From NCBI RefSeq assembly GCF_000378125.1, contig NZ_KB899241.1, positions 967,652-1,031,651 of the forward strand: DNA of 64,000 nt. Reading direction: 5' to 3'. The DNA is from Rudaea cellulosilytica DSM 22992 (GTDB lineage: Bacteria; Pseudomonadota; Gammaproteobacteria; Xanthomonadales; Rhodanobacteraceae). Positions 8,075 to 17,097 of this stretch are shown here, piece by piece (within the stretch, counting starts at the first letter, position 1; the number at the start of each line of letters is the position of its first letter). Position numbers and translations under genes: made by a program. The notes below the pieces were generated by a model. It was not told where the DNA came from and searched no databases. It saw nothing but the letters and a program-made list of their open reading frames with translations.

Positions 8075-9484
8075 TTATTTGCCGCGCCGCTTGCGCGAGG
8101 CGCCGACCTTGCGCGTGAGCGTGTTGCGGCCGAGGCCGAGTTGCTCGGCCGCGCGTACGCGGCGTCCCGAGTTCTCGGCTAGCGCGGCCTCGATCAGCGT
8201 GGCGTCGAATTCCTGCCGCAGTTCGTCGTAGATGCCTTGCTCGCCGCGGGCGAGTCGGTTGCGCGCGAGACGATGCAGGTTTTCGCGCCAGCCTTCGCTG
8301 GTCTGCACGACAATGGCGTTGTCGCCGGCCGGGAGATCCTGCGGACGGATCTCGCGCCCCGGTGTCATCACCGCAAGGCGGCGGCACAAGTTCTCGAGCT
8401 GGCGCACGTTGCCGGGCCACGAGCGCTTGCCCAACTCGGCGAGCGCGGACGCAGTGAAGCGCTTCGGTTCGAGGCGCATCTCCTGCGCAGCACGCGCGAG
8501 AAAGTGCGTGGCCAGCAGCGGAATGTCGGCGGCGCGTTCGTCGAGGGGGGGCAGGCGCAGGCGCACGACGTCGAGGCGATGCAGCAGGTCGGCGCGGAAT
8601 TCACCGCGCTCGACCTTGCCTTCGAGGTCCTGGTGCGTGGCCGCGACGACGCGCACGTCGGCGCGAATCAGTTCGCGACCGCCGACGCGATAGAACTCGT
8701 TTTCGGCGAGCACGCGCAGCAGGCGCGTCTGCAGCGACAACGGCATGTCGCCAATTTCGTCGAGAAACAGGGTGCCGCCCTCTGCCTGCTCGAAGCGCCC
8801 GGCGTTGCGCTTCACCGCACCGGTGAACGAGCCGGCCTCGTGGCCGAACAATTCGGATTCGAGCAACTCGGCCGGAATCGCCGCAGTGTTGAGTGCGACG
8901 AACGGCCGCGCCGCGCGTGCGCTGTGCCGATGCAGGGCGCGCGCGACGAGTTCCTTGCCGGTGCCGGTCGGGCCGGTGATCAGCACGTTGAGATCGCTCG
9001 CGGCGACACGGCCGATCGCGCGGAACACCTCGCGCATCGCGGGCGAGGTTCCGATCAGCTCGGCGGCCTCGATCTCGTCGGTTTTCGCAGGTACGACCGC
9101 GGCTTGGCGGCTCTCGCCGAGCGCGCGCTGCACGGCAGCGACGGCCTCGTCGAGATCGAACGGTTTCGGCAGATAGTCGAATGCGCCGCTGCGGTACGCC
9201 GCCGCGGTCGAGGCAACGTCGGTGAATGCGCTCATCACGATCACCGGTAGCAGGCTGCCCGCCGCACGCAGATCGGCAAGGAATTCGAGACCATTCGTGC
9301 CTGGCATGCGGATATCGCTGACGACGACATCGGGCTGCGTACGCGCCAGCGCACCACGCAAGCTGTCGGCATCGGCGAAGGCGCGCACTTCGACACCCGC
9401 CTCGCGCAGCGCTTCGGCGAGCACGAAGCGGATCGATTCGTCATCGTCGGCGATCCAGACCTGGGCGCGGCGGCGTTCAGCCAT
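8075..9484 (-). CDS. ntrC: Nitrogen regulation response regulator NtrC
   Basis: A 469-residue sigma-54 activator. An N-terminal receiver domain has phospho-acceptor Asp57 (VVSDIRMPG). The central AAA+ domain carries Walker A (GPTGTGKE), the sigma-54 contact loop as GSFTGA (GAFTGA is commoner), and Walker B (GTLFLDEIGD). The C-terminus has a Fis-type helix-turn-helix (residues about 430-465). It is the partner of NtrB, overlapping it by 8 bases. It should activate glnA and the amtB operon when nitrogen is limiting; sites matching its consensus lie upstream of glnA. Starts at ATG 9484. Confidence 0.95.
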   Translation of the reverse strand: MAERRRAQVWIADDDESIRFVLAEALREAGVEVRAFADADSLRGALARTQPDVVVSDIRMPGTNGLEFLADLRAAGSLLPVIVMSAFTDVASTAAAYRSGAFDYLPKPFDLDEAVAAVQRALGESRQAAVVPAKTDEIEAAELIGTSPAMREVFRAIGRVAASDLNVLITGPTGTGKELVARALHRHSARAARPFVALNTAAIPAELLESELFGHEAGSFTGAVKRNAGRFEQAEGGTLFLDEIGDMPLSLQTRLLRVLAENEFYRVGGRELIRADVRVVAATHQDLEGKVERGEFRADLLHRLDVVRLRLPPLDERAADIPLLATHFLARAAQEMRLEPKRFTASALAELGKRSWPGNVRQLENLCRRLAVMTPGREIRPQDLPAGDNAIVVQTSEGWRENLHRLARNRLARGEQGIYDELRQEFDATLIEAALAENSGRRVRAAEQLGLGRNTLTRKVGASRKRRGK

Positions 9485-10538
9485 GCAATTCCCCGCGCCC
9501 TGGCAAAACGATCGGCAGGATCAAGGTGAACACCGTGCCACGCGGCCGGCTGCGGTAACTCAGCGCGCCGCCATGCTCTGCTGCAATCTCCTGCGCCAAC
9601 GCGAGGCCGAGGCCGGTGCCCTTGCTGCGGCCGGAAACGAAGGGCAGGAAAAGCGTATCGCGCATCGCTTCGGGTACGCCGTGGCCGTCGTCGATCACGT
9701 CGAGGCGGGCGACAAGGCGCGAGACTTTCTCGCCGATCAACACGTTGTGCTCGACGCGCGTGCGCAGGCCGATATGCACCGCGCCAGCTTGCAGCGCGTT
9801 GCGCATCAGGTTGAGCACGAGCTGGAGCAAGCGATCGCCATGGCCGCGCAGAAGCGGCAGGCTCGGATCGTAGTCGCGATCCAGATGTAACTCGGGTTCG
9901 GCCTCGGCCGCGATCAGCGCACGCGCGCGCTCGGCCACCTCGTGCAGGTTGAGCGCGGCCAGATGCGGCTTACCGCCCGGCTCGAGCAGGCGATTGGTCA
10001 GCGCGGCGAGGCGGTCGGCCTCGGTCACGATCAGGTCGGCCAGGCGCGCAAGCTCCACATCGGCGACGCGACGCGCGAGCAGTTGCGCCGCGCCGCGCAC
10101 GCCGGCAAGCGGATTCTTCACTTCGTGGGCAAGGCCGCGCAGGCTTTCCGAGAGGCTCAACGGCGCGGCCGTATCGATCTCGCCGCCCAGTTGATGCACC
10201 TCGATCAGCACATCGCCACCCGACGCCACGCCGATCGTGATGTCGGCGTGCAGGATGCGCTCCGCGCGCGTCTCGATGCGTTGGTCGCGTCGGTGCAGAG
10301 TCTCGGCACCGTGGCGGACGCGCTCGATCAGCGGCGCGAGCACGCGCGCACCTTCGCCGAGCGCGGCGAGCGGCAGACTGCGCGAGCGCGATGGGCTGAC
10401 TGCGAACAGCTCGCAGAAAGCCGGATTGGCGTAGGTCAGCAAGTCCTCGCGGTCGAGCAGGGCCACACCGGTTTCGAGCTGGTCAGCGATCTCGAAAATG
10501 CGAGCGGATGCGGGTGGCAGGGGCGAAAGCGCGCTCAT
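9477..10538 (-). CDS. ntrB: Nitrogen sensor histidine kinase NtrB
   Basis: A 353-residue soluble sensor kinase. It has an N-terminal PAS domain (residues about 15-110), a dimerisation/H-box with His138 in LAHEVKNPLAG, and an HATPase domain with N-box (LVLNLMRNALQ), G1 (DDGHGVP) and G2 (GTGLGLALAQ). No membrane segments, as expected for NtrB, which is controlled by PII protein. The downstream ntrC overlaps by 8 bases. It follows the GH43 gene by 9 bases on the same strand, so readthrough from there is possible. Confidence 0.95.
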   Translation of the reverse strand: MSALSPLPPASARIFEIADQLETGVALLDREDLLTYANPAFCELFAVSPSRSRSLPLAALGEGARVLAPLIERVRHGAETLHRRDQRIETRAERILHADITIGVASGGDVLIEVHQLGGEIDTAAPLSLSESLRGLAHEVKNPLAGVRGAAQLLARRVADVELARLADLIVTEADRLAALTNRLLEPGGKPHLAALNLHEVAERARALIAAEAEPELHLDRDYDPSLPLLRGHGDRLLQLVLNLMRNALQAGAVHIGLRTRVEHNVLIGEKVSRLVARLDVIDDGHGVPEAMRDTLFLPFVSGRSKGTGLGLALAQEIAAEHGGALSYRSRPRGTVFTLILPIVLPGRGELHG

Positions 10539-10547
10539 AGCACCATC

Positions 10548-12392
10548 TTAGTGCAATTTATCGGGTACATGGACGACTTCGCTCAGTTTCGATACGCCGT
10601 TTTCATCGAATGCCTCGACCGCCACGTCGTAGGCGACGCCGGCGTTGAGCGCACGCAGGTCTAGCGTGGTGCCTTCATCGGCGAACACCTGGTAGCACAG
10701 GTTCAGCCGATCCGGCTTCACGCCCCAGCGCACGTTGTAGCCGACCGCGCCACGCACGGGCTGCCAGCTCACGCGCAGTGCACGCGGATCGAGCCGCCGC
10801 GCTTCCACTCGCGTCGGCGCGGTCGGTGCGTTGCCACCCGCATCGCCGAACACGCGCAGATCGCTGATCGCCAGATGCGCCGCACCAATGTGGCCATGCA
10901 CGTAGCGCACGTAGCGCGCGCGCACCGGCTGCGGCAGCTGGAAATACGCATTCGGGCGATCACGACGTGGCGGTTCGGTCTGCGCGAGCAGACTCCAATT
11001 CTTTCCGTCCAGCGAAAACTCCAGTTTGAATTCGGTGTAAATGTCAGGCGCATCGCCGTAACGCTGCGATTCGTAGTCAGCGAAGTTCACCTGCACGGCA
11101 CGCAGCGTTTTCGGCGCGCCAAGGTCGAGCGTCAAGGTCTGTCCCGCCGCGTTTTTCGCCGCAACCCAGAACGTGCGCGGGTTTTCGTCGCTGACGTTGT
11201 CGGCGAGAAAGTCCTTGAGCGTCGACGAAGCTGTCGCATGCTTGCGATACGAAAGCAGCATCCAGCCGGTGAACAGCTTGTCGGGATCAGCGACTTTTTC
11301 TTGCGGCATGTAATGCGGGAAATCACCGAAGCGCGTATCGACGCGCATCTGCCCGTCGTCGGCAAACGCGGCAGGCCACAGGCCGATACGGCGCTCGAAC
11401 GGCCAGTTGTGGCCGATCCACGGCGAGCCGGTGTTCCACCAGTTGCCGGACTTGTCCTGGAACGTGTTGCCGTGGCCCGCGCCTTCGACGAAGCCGCCGG
11501 GTTTGTAGCCGACCGGGTTGTACGCCGCATACGCGAACGGGCCCAGCGGCGAGTCCGACACGTACGTGCCAGTCGCGTAGACGTTGTACTCGGTGCCCGG
11601 CGCGCCGTATTGCAGGTAGTAGCGGCCGCCGCGCTTGGTCATCCATGCGCCTTCGATGTAGGAAGGATGATTCTCCTCGCGATGGTCGCGGCCGAAGCGT
11701 TCCCAGCCATGCTGCTTCGAATCGAGCGTGAACAGCGCACGCGGCTTGCCGACGTAGGCAAAGCCATGTGCAAGATCGACTTCGATGCCGAACAACGGGA
11801 AGCGTTCGAATGAGCCCCAATACAGGTACCAGCGGCCGTCATCGTCGCGGAACAGGTCGGGATCCCATGGCCCGGGCGCGATCTTGTCGGGTTGCGCATC
11901 GCCGTTGTGCCAGGCCGGCAGCTCGCGATCCCATCCCGGCGGCACGGCGTCGGGCAGCTTGGGCGTGAGCCGAGTCAGAAAGTCGAACTGGCCGTGGGCT
12001 GGATCGGTCGTCTCGAGAATCGGCTCGGGCGTCATCGTCGCGCGCATCAGCAACAGATGTTTGCCATCCGACACCGCAGCCGGTGCAACCATGCCGTCGA
12101 ACGGCCAACGGTTCGGCGTGACGAATTCCCAGTCGAGCAGGTTGGTGGAGCGCCAATAACCGTCGGCCAGAGTCATGAACAGATAATAGGCATCGCCGTA
12201 CGGCACGATGACCGGATCGGCGCCAGTGCGGTAGGAAATCTTCTCGTTGAGCTGCTCGAAGTTGTAGCGATAATCGACGTCGACCGGATTGGCGTAGGTG
12301 CGTGAGGTGGGCGCAACTTGCGCCGATGTCGTCGCGCCTGCGCATTCGAGCGCCAGCGCACCGATCCACGAAATGATCCTGGCTGTCTGCAT
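10548..12392 (-). CDS. Secreted glycoside hydrolase family 43 with F5/8 C and Fn3 domains
   Basis: Numbered from the ATG at 12392, a 614-residue protein with a signal peptide (residues 1-25). The five-bladed GH43 propeller spans about residues 45-375; candidate catalytic residues are Asp59 (TGADPVIVPYG), an Asp in WDPDLFRDDDG (about 175) and a Glu in IEGAWMTK (about 246). An F5/8-type carbohydrate-binding domain (about 395-510) and a fibronectin III-like domain (about 520-610) follow. Family members remove arabinose or xylose units from plant polysaccharides; specificity is not readable. It sits oddly between amtB and ntrB. Upstream in-frame codons to 12497 lack signal features, so the internal ATG is preferred. 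Confidence 0.85.
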   Translation of the reverse strand: MQTARIISWIGALALECAGATTSAQVAPTSRTYANPVDVDYRYNFEQLNEKISYRTGADPVIVPYGDAYYLFMTLADGYWRSTNLLDWEFVTPNRWPFDGMVAPAAVSDGKHLLLMRATMTPEPILETTDPAHGQFDFLTRLTPKLPDAVPPGWDRELPAWHNGDAQPDKIAPGPWDPDLFRDDDGRWYLYWGSFERFPLFGIEVDLAHGFAYVGKPRALFTLDSKQHGWERFGRDHREENHPSYIEGAWMTKRGGRYYLQYGAPGTEYNVYATGTYVSDSPLGPFAYAAYNPVGYKPGGFVEGAGHGNTFQDKSGNWWNTGSPWIGHNWPFERRIGLWPAAFADDGQMRVDTRFGDFPHYMPQEKVADPDKLFTGWMLLSYRKHATASSTLKDFLADNVSDENPRTFWVAAKNAAGQTLTLDLGAPKTLRAVQVNFADYESQRYGDAPDIYTEFKLEFSLDGKNWSLLAQTEPPRRDRPNAYFQLPQPVRARYVRYVHGHIGAAHLAISDLRVFGDAGGNAPTAPTRVEARRLDPRALRVSWQPVRGAVGYNVRWGVKPDRLNLCYQVFADEGTTLDLRALNAGVAYDVAVEAFDENGVSKLSEVVHVPDKLH

Positions 12393-12460
12393 GATTCGAG
12401 CTCGTGCGAAAACATCATCATCGCAGACTGCTTTCAGATCCGCCGAAACCTCTTCGACGA

Positions 12461-12487
12461 AAACCGGCGGCGCGAGGCCGCCGGTTT
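12461..12487. terminator. Perfect 11-bp hairpin after amtB
   Basis: AAACCGGCGGC / GCCGCCGGTTT with a five-base loop, 13 bases past the amtB stop on the minus strand. It probably ends or attenuates the porin-glnK-amtB transcript before the GH43 gene. The trailing T-run on the minus strand is only three bases, so it could be leaky. Confidence 0.6.
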
Positions 12488-12500
12488 CGCCCCACACGCA

Positions 12501-14021
12501 TTACATGTCGTAGGCCGACTCGCCATGCGAAGCGATGTCGAGACCTTCGCGCTCTTCTTCCTCGGTCACGCGCAGGCCGACGATCAGGTCCGCGATCTTG
12601 AACGCGATGAAGGCGACGACCGCGGTCACCACGATCGTGATGCCGACCGCCTTGGCCTGGATCAGCAACTGCGCGCCGATGCCCGGATAACCGACCGTCA
12701 TCTTGACCCAATCCTGCACCGAACCGGGGCCGCCGAGCGCCGGCGAATTGAAGACGCCGGTCAGCAGCGCACCGCTGATGCCGCCGAGCGCGTGCACACC
12801 GAACACGTCGAGCGAATCGTCGGCCTTGATCAGCTTCTTCAGACCAGTCACGCCCCACAGGCAGATCACGCCGGCGAGAAGACCAATGGCGAACGCGCCC
12901 GGAATGCCGACGTTGCCCGCGGCCGGGGTGATCGCGACGAGGCCGGCAACCGCACCCGAGGCCGCGCCGAGCATCGACGGCTTGCCCTTGAGCAGCCATT
13001 CGGCGAAGGTCCACGACAGCACCGCGCAGGCAGTGGCGAGATAGGTGTTGATGAAGGCGAGGCCGGCAGTGCCGTTCGCTTCGAGCGCGGAACCCGCGTT
13101 GAAGCCGAACCAGCCGAACCACAGCAACGAGGCGCCGATCATCGTCATCGTCAGGCTGTGCGGCTTGATCGCTTCCTTGCCGTAGCCGACGCGCTTGCCG
13201 AGCACGAACGCACCGACGAGGCCGGCGATACCGGCGTTGATGTGGACCACGGTGCCGCCGGCGAAGTCGAGCGCGCCCATCTGCCAGATGTAACCCGCGG
13301 TCGCCGTGACCGCATCAGCCTTGGCCGGATCGGTGTACGCATCGGGACCCTGCCAGAACCAGACCATGTGCGCGACCGGCAGGTAGCTGAAGGTGAACCA
13401 GATCACCGCGAAGATCAGTACCGCGGAGAACTTGATGCGCTCGACGATGGAGCCGAGGATCAGGCAGACGGTAATCGCCGCGAACGTCGCCTGGAACGCG
13501 ACGAAGACCAGCTCGTACAGCGGCGTGGCCTTGGAGAACGTCGCTGCCATCGAGAACGATCCGTCGGCCGGATTGAACGTGCCGTTCAAGAACAATCGCG
13601 AGAAGCCGCCGAAGAACGCATTACCCTCGGTGAACGCGACGCTGTAGCCGTAGATGCACCAGAGCACGCTGATCAGTGAAAACACGACGAACACCTGCAT
13701 CAGCACCGAGAGCATGTTCTTGGTGCGAACGAGGCCGCCGTAAAACAAAGCGAGCGCGGGCACGCTCATCAGTAGCACGAGAGCCGTCGAGGTCAGCATC
13801 CAGGCGACATCGCCCTTGTTCGGCGTCGGCGCGGGTGGCGGCGTCGCCGCGGCAGCGGGAGCCGCTGCTGCAGCCGCATCCTGAGCGTAGCCATGCTGGG
13901 CAAGCAACAGCGCGATCGCGCCGCAGCCCAGCGCGGCGAGGATCGGGAGGAATCGCCGGAAGTCCGGCAGCGAAGTCAGGGTCGTCATCGCGGATCTCGG
14001 GGTAAGGTGGGTGTTCTTCAT
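12501..14021 (-). CDS. amtB: Ammonium transporter AmtB
   Basis: A 506-residue Amt/Rh channel with about eleven membrane segments after a signal-like N-terminal segment and an Ala/Pro-rich linker (residues about 47-67). The pore twin-histidine motif is visible in GTVVHINAGIAG and DVFGVHALGGISG. It conducts ammonium/ammonia across the inner membrane and is gated by GlnK. The start ATG overlaps the glnK stop in an ATGA arrangement, the classic coupled glnK-amtB pair. A second in-frame ATG at 13988 is possible. Confidence 0.96.
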   Translation of the reverse strand: MKNTHLTPRSAMTTLTSLPDFRRFLPILAALGCGAIALLLAQHGYAQDAAAAAAPAAAATPPPAPTPNKGDVAWMLTSTALVLLMSVPALALFYGGLVRTKNMLSVLMQVFVVFSLISVLWCIYGYSVAFTEGNAFFGGFSRLFLNGTFNPADGSFSMAATFSKATPLYELVFVAFQATFAAITVCLILGSIVERIKFSAVLIFAVIWFTFSYLPVAHMVWFWQGPDAYTDPAKADAVTATAGYIWQMGALDFAGGTVVHINAGIAGLVGAFVLGKRVGYGKEAIKPHSLTMTMIGASLLWFGWFGFNAGSALEANGTAGLAFINTYLATACAVLSWTFAEWLLKGKPSMLGAASGAVAGLVAITPAAGNVGIPGAFAIGLLAGVICLWGVTGLKKLIKADDSLDVFGVHALGGISGALLTGVFNSPALGGPGSVQDWVKMTVGYPGIGAQLLIQAKAVGITIVVTAVVAFIAFKIADLIVGLRVTEEEEREGLDIASHGESAYDM

Positions 14022-14356
14022 AGCGCGTCCTTCCCGGCTTCGCCGGTGCGGATACGCAGCGCCTGTTCGATCGGGCTGACGAAGATCTTGCCGTCGCCGA
14101 TCTTGTCGGTGCGTGCGCCGGCAATGACGGCATCGAGCGCGCGTTCGAGCAATTCCTCGGGCACGACCGCCTCGATCTTGATCTTCGGCAACAAGTCGAC
14201 GACATATTCGGCGCCGCGATAGAGCTCGGTATGGCCCTTCTGCCGGCCATAGCCCTTGACCTCGGTGACGGTGAGGCCCGACACGCCGGCCTGAGTCAGT
14301 GCTTCACGCACTTCCTCGAGCTTGAACGGCCGGATGATTGCGGTGATGAGTTTCAT
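14018..14356 (-). CDS. glnK: Nitrogen regulatory PII protein GlnK
   Basis: A 112-residue PII protein. The T-loop GRQKGHTELYRGAEYVV includes the uridylylation site Tyr51, and the C-terminal signature GDGKIFVSPIEQALRIRTGE is intact. GlnK binds ATP/ADP and 2-oxoglutarate and blocks AmtB when nitrogen is plentiful. It could also be called glnB on sequence alone; adjacency to amtB supports glnK. It lies 15 bases after the porin gene on the same strand. Confidence 0.95.
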   Translation of the reverse strand: MKLITAIIRPFKLEEVREALTQAGVSGLTVTEVKGYGRQKGHTELYRGAEYVVDLLPKIKIEAVVPEELLERALDAVIAGARTDKIGDGKIFVSPIEQALRIRTGEAGKDAL

Positions 14357-14371
14357 GCTGCCTCCAATGGG

Positions 14372-15142
14372 TCAAAAAGTCTTGGTCAGCGACGCCACGC
14401 CAGTGGAGCGCCCTTGGAACGTGCCGTCGGGGAAGGTGTAAACAGCCTTGTCCGCATTCGTGTCGTAGTAGGCGACGGCGAGCGACCAGCCGCCGTCGAA
14501 GTTCTTGGTCACGCCGAGCTTGTAGTCGGTGTAGCTCGCCGCGCTGAAACCGTCGACTTTCTGCCGGCCGATATGTGCGTTGAGCACCCACGTCGGCACG
14601 AACTCGTAGTTGGCCGACAGATCGAGATAGCCAGAGTGCTTGGTGCCGGCGAAGCCGAACAGGTTGGTGAACGTGTGCGAGTACTTGAGCGAGACGAAGC
14701 TGTAGCTCAACGCGACGTAGCCTTCCAGCGTGTACGGCAGCTTGTAGCCGACATTCTTCGGATAGTCGCCCGGGTAGTAGTACTCGTACAGGCCGACATC
14801 GAGGCCGATCGTGTCGGCGATCTTCGTGCGATAGCCGCCATAGAGGTCGATTTCCAGGCTGCTCGACACCGAAGAGACGTAATCGTGCAGCCAGTTGATG
14901 TTGCTGCCCCAGGTGCCGACGTAGAAGCCCGAGGCATGGTCGATCTCGATGCCCGCCTGCAGCGCGGGCTCGGTGTTGGTCTGGGTCAGACCGCGGAAGA
15001 TGTAGTCGTTGGCGATCGAGACCGAACCCGGGAAGGTCCAGTCCGGTGTCGGCGCGGCGGGTGCTGCGGCTTGATCTTCAGCGTGCACCCCGGTCGAAAG
15101 CAGGGCGGCGGAGAGGATCGCGAGGGTCAGGCGGTTCTTCAT
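14372..15142 (-). CDS. TorF-family putative outer-membrane porin
   Basis: A 256-residue protein from ATG 15142, preceded by a good ribosome binding site (GGAGACCTACGTG). It has a signal peptide (MKNRLTLAILSAALLSTGVHA) and many alternating beta strands ending in an aromatic C-terminal residue (SLTKTF), typical of an outer-membrane barrel. Motifs such as IANDYIFRGLTQT and GTWGSNI match the TorF (TIGR02001) family often found next to glnK-amtB. Its role is unproven; with this context, uptake of a nitrogen source is a fair inference. It leads the porin-glnK-amtB operon. Confidence 0.85.
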   Translation of the reverse strand: MKNRLTLAILSAALLSTGVHAEDQAAAPAAPTPDWTFPGSVSIANDYIFRGLTQTNTEPALQAGIEIDHASGFYVGTWGSNINWLHDYVSSVSSSLEIDLYGGYRTKIADTIGLDVGLYEYYYPGDYPKNVGYKLPYTLEGYVALSYSFVSLKYSHTFTNLFGFAGTKHSGYLDLSANYEFVPTWVLNAHIGRQKVDGFSAASYTDYKLGVTKNFDGGWSLAVAYYDTNADKAVYTFPDGTFQGRSTGVASLTKTF

Positions 15143-15194
15143 CACGTAGGTCTCCAGTAACTTCGGGGAAAGAAAGCGTGCAAATCGTGGACGA

Positions 15195-15210
15195 CGCGTT
15201 TTCCGTTCCA
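15195..15210 (-). promoter_or_regulatory. Candidate sigma-54 promoter of porin-glnK-amtB
   Basis: On the minus strand TGGAACGGAAAACGC keeps the invariant GG-N10-GC spacing and the TGG.ACG block of the sigma-54 consensus, but the -12 half (ACGC) is weaker than TTGC. Start of transcription would be about 40 bases upstream of the porin ATG. No clear NtrC site was found upstream, so this rests on the promoter match and on the operon's nitrogen function. Confidence 0.4.
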
Positions 15211-15390
15211 CCCCCAGCCCTGCGCTTTTTTCGCGCCTCGACTGCCTTTTTTCAGACAACACTCAGCCCTGAGCGTGAGTACTCAATCTCCAAAATGAAC
15301 TTGTATACTTCTTCCGCCCCGCACTTACCGGAGAACGTTCCCCGGAACGAGGCGGATGAGGGTTCCCTGCGCCAGCGAACCCACCTTCAA

Positions 15391-15414
15391 CCCCTCGCCT
15401 CAATAGGCGAGGGG
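15391..15414. terminator. Perfect 10-bp hairpin after glnA
   Basis: CCCCTCGCCT / AGGCGAGGGG with loop CAAT, nine bases past the glnA stop on the minus strand. It is the likely end of the glnA transcript, though no long T-run follows. A second small palindrome (CGTTCC / GGAACG, 15336-15349) lies further downstream. Confidence 0.55.
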
Positions 15415-15422
15415 CCCATGCA

Positions 15423-16829
15423 TCAGATCGAGTAGTACATTTGGTATTCGATCGGGTGTGTCGCCGCGCGGAACCTCGACACTTCGCCCATCTTCAGTTC
15501 AATGTAGGCGTCGATGAAGTCGTCGCTGAACACGCCGCCGGCCTTGAGGAACGCGCGATCCTTGTCGAGCGCGTCAAGCGCCTGGTCGAGCGAGTGGCAC
15601 ACGGTCGGGATCAGCTTCTCTTCTTCCGGCGGCAGGTCGTACAGATCCTTGTCGGACGGCGCGCCCGGATCGATCTTGTTGAGGATGCCGTCGAGGCCGG
15701 CCATCATCAGCGCGGCGAAGGTGAGGTAGCCCGTGTTCATCGGATCCGGGAAGCGCACTTCGATGCGGCGCGCCTTCGGCGAGTGCACGAACGGAATACG
15801 GCACGAGGCCGAACGGTTGCGCGCCGAATACGCGAGCATGACCGGCGCCTCAAAGCCCGGCACGAGGCGCTTGTAGCTGTTCGTCGTCGAGTTCGCGAAC
15901 GCGTTGATCGCGCGCGCGTGCTTGAAGATGCCGCCGATGTAGTAGAGCGCGGTCTGCGACAGGCCGCCGTAGAGGTCGCCTGCGAACAGGTTGGTGCCGC
16001 CCTTGGCCAGCGACTGGTGCACGTGCATGCCCGAGCCGTTGTCGCCGACGATCGGCTTCGGCAGGAAGGTCGCGGTCTTGCCGTTGCGATGCGCGACGTT
16101 CTTGATCACGTACTTCAGCGTGAGCAGCTCGTCGGCTTTCTTCGTCAGCGTGTTGAACTTGGTGCCGATCTCGCACTGGCCGGCAGTCGCGACTTCGTGA
16201 TGATGCACTTCGACGGTGAGGCCGCAGGTCTCGAGGATTTTGCACATTTCACTGCGCAGATCCTGCAGCGAATCGACCGGCGCGACCGGGAAATAGCCGC
16301 CTTTCACACTCGGGCGATGGCCCGAGTTGCTGCCGTCGAACTTGTCGTTCGTGCTCCACGCGGCTTCCTCGGACTGGATCTCGAAGCTCGCGCCCTGCAT
16401 GTCGTTCTTGTAGCGCACCGAGTCGAAGATGAAGAACTCCGGCTCCGGTCCGAAGAACGCGGTGTCGGCAACACCAGACGACTTGAGGAACGACTCGGCG
16501 CGCTTGGCCACCGAACGCGGGCAACGCGTGTAAGCCTGCATCGTCGACGGCTCGAGCACGTCGCAGGTGAGGATGACAGTGGGGATTTCGGCGAACGGAT
16601 CGAGGATTGCGCTGTCCGGATCGGGCATCAGCACCATGTCCGAATCGTTGATGCCTTTCCAGCCCGAGATCGAGGAGCCGTCGAACATCTTGCCGTCCTC
16701 GAACAAGCTCTCGTCGACCGCCTTGACCGGGAAGGTGACGTGATGCTGCTTGCCGAGCATGTCGGCGAAACGCAGGTCGACGAATTCGACGTTGTTGTCT
16801 TGAACGAGCTTGTTGAAGCTAGCGGACAT
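15423..16829 (-). CDS. glnA: Glutamine synthetase type I
   Basis: A 468-residue enzyme from ATG 16829. It makes glutamine from glutamate, ammonia and ATP. The beta-grasp N-terminus ([19 protein letters not shown]), the catalytic-site blocks ([38 protein letters not shown]) and the adenylylation loop Tyr in LYDLPPEEE are all present, so it is the GS-I beta type controlled by adenylylation. Upstream lie a sigma-54 promoter and two NtrC-like sites, consistent with induction under nitrogen limitation. Frame-extended codons upstream to 16877 run through the promoter and are excluded. Confidence 0.97.
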   Translation of the reverse strand: MSASFNKLVQDNNVEFVDLRFADMLGKQHHVTFPVKAVDESLFEDGKMFDGSSISGWKGINDSDMVLMPDPDSAILDPFAEIPTVILTCDVLEPSTMQAYTRCPRSVAKRAESFLKSSGVADTAFFGPEPEFFIFDSVRYKNDMQGASFEIQSEEAAWSTNDKFDGSNSGHRPSVKGGYFPVAPVDSLQDLRSEMCKILETCGLTVEVHHHEVATAGQCEIGTKFNTLTKKADELLTLKYVIKNVAHRNGKTATFLPKPIVGDNGSGMHVHQSLAKGGTNLFAGDLYGGLSQTALYYIGGIFKHARAINAFANSTTNSYKRLVPGFEAPVMLAYSARNRSASCRIPFVHSPKARRIEVRFPDPMNTGYLTFAALMMAGLDGILNKIDPGAPSDKDLYDLPPEEEKLIPTVCHSLDQALDALDKDRAFLKAGGVFSDDFIDAYIELKMGEVSRFRAATHPIEYQMYYSI

Positions 16830-16868
16830 GGAGATTTCCTTGATTGAAGTATTGGACGGTAATGTTTT

Positions 16869-16885
16869 AGCAATCAATGTGCCAA
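16869..16885 (-). promoter_or_regulatory. Sigma-54 promoter of glnA
   Basis: Minus-strand TTGGCACATTGATTGCT matches the sigma-54 consensus TGGCAC-N5-TTGC, with exact GG-N10-GC spacing (GG at 16883-16882, GC at 16871-16870). The start of transcription would fall near 16859, about 30 bases before the glnA ATG. Confidence 0.85.
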
Positions 16886-16929
16886 ATCAGAAAATTGATT
16901 CATTATCAATAATTTAATATTGAGAAAAT

Positions 16930-16964
16930 TGCACCGCAGCAGGGAAATGCTCTAATTTGGTGCA
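16930..16964. promoter_or_regulatory. Two adjacent NtrC-like enhancer sites
   Basis: Two 17-base blocks related to the dyad TGCACC-N4-TGGTGCA. The one at 16948-16964 reads TGCACCAAATTAGAGCA on the minus strand (11 of 13 fixed positions); the one at 16930-16946 is weaker (about 9 of 13). They are spaced 18 bases apart and centred roughly 80 and 97 bases upstream of the inferred start, a normal place for NtrC enhancers. Confidence 0.65.
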
Positions 16965-17097
16965 ATATTTTCCGATTTGGCACCCAATCAGAACACAAAA
17001 TCCATTGCCGCGCGCGGCCGCGACGCGCATGGAATACCGCGCAAGCCGTCGATATGCTTGCGCCGGATTCATCCTCATCCACTTGCAAGGAGTCGCA

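Noticed and set aside
12318-13679. A 453-residue plus-strand frame antisense to amtB
   Set aside because: Shadow of amtB; low-complexity charged composition.
15441-16847. A 468-residue plus-strand frame antisense to glnA
   Set aside because: Shadow of glnA, mirroring its whole length.
16976-16992. A second sigma-54-like -24 element (TTTGGCACCC) on the plus strand upstream of the TPR gene
   Set aside because: Ten bases after GG the sequence is GA, not GC, so the spacing rule fails.
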